From Gluconacetobacter aggeris (lineage in GTDB: Bacteria > Pseudomonadota > Alphaproteobacteria > Acetobacterales > Acetobacteraceae): DNA of 64,000 bases. The notes beneath the pieces are model-generated. The model worked only from the letters and a program-made list of their open reading frames with translations, had not been told where the DNA came from and did no database searches. Location of the stretch: assembly GCF_014174395.1 (NCBI RefSeq), contig NZ_JABEQD010000009.1:62001-126000 (forward strand). The letters are read 5' to 3'. Shown piece after piece: positions 63,972 to 64,000 of the stretch (positions are counted from its first letter, which is position 1; every line of letters starts with the position of its first letter). Position numbers and translations under genes: made by a program.

Positions 63972-64000
63972 GCCTGCTTCTGACTGTCCAAACCTGTTCA

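Overview
The window looks like chromosomal DNA from an acetic acid bacterium (Acetobacteraceae, close to Gluconacetobacter/Komagataeibacter). The basis is high GC content with strong third-position GC, alphaproteobacterial gene content and order (zapA - 6S RNA - 5-formyl-THF cyclo-ligase; a Pseudomonas-type 531-residue isocitrate lyase) and polysaccharide/c-di-GMP genes. The genus is an inference; no rRNA or other marker gene is present.

Layout. 0-9 kb: a VOC protein, a sulfate-uptake operon on the minus strand (outer-membrane porin, Tat-exported sulfate-binding protein, CysT, CysW, CysA), an internally deleted copy of the porin, isocitrate lyase with its terminator, and a fragment of a methylmalonate-semialdehyde dehydrogenase gene. 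9.2-20.9 kb: a complete type I-E CRISPR-Cas locus, all on the minus strand: leader and 32-repeat array, cas3, cse1, cse2, cas7, cas5, cas6e, cas1, cas2, then a second leader with a 9-repeat array. 21-28.4 kb: LigB-type dioxygenase, OprC-like TonB receptor with a DUF2946 protein, YfdX protein, uracil-DNA glycosylase, and a divergent pirin/LysR pair. 28.4-36.7 kb: two translationally coupled GGDEF-EAL proteins, a FUSC transporter, a LysR regulator and a lipoprotein. 36.8-37.4 kb: decayed DNA (IS1595-type transposase tail and a Rieske oxygenase fragment). 37.4-40.5 kb: OprB-type porin and an MFS transporter.

40.5-42.6 kb is the most unusual part: an AT-rich insert with two genes of unknown function, bounded by exact 15-bp direct repeats and with an 11-bp perfect inverted repeat just before the first gene. 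42.7-50.4 kb is conserved housekeeping DNA: YmdB-type phosphoesterase, 5-formyl-THF cyclo-ligase, 6S RNA, ZapA, ThiE, two lipoproteins, and the EF-P modification set (EpmA, EpmB, EF-P). 50.5-60.3 kb: inositol monophosphatase, a non-flagellar MotA/MotB-like pair with a periplasmic OmpA-like partner, a Wzx-type flippase, radical SAM protein, two glycosyltransferases and class I fructose-bisphosphate aldolase. 60.5-64 kb: a spermidine-synthase-like protein, a DUF1275 membrane protein, MntR, and an HWE histidine kinase that is in frame with MntR because of a run of eight G residues.

Two dispersed intergenic repeat families were found: three AT-rich hairpin elements (near 25.7, 34.9 and 43.6 kb) and two GC-rich palindromic elements, each between convergent genes (55.7 and 60.3 kb).
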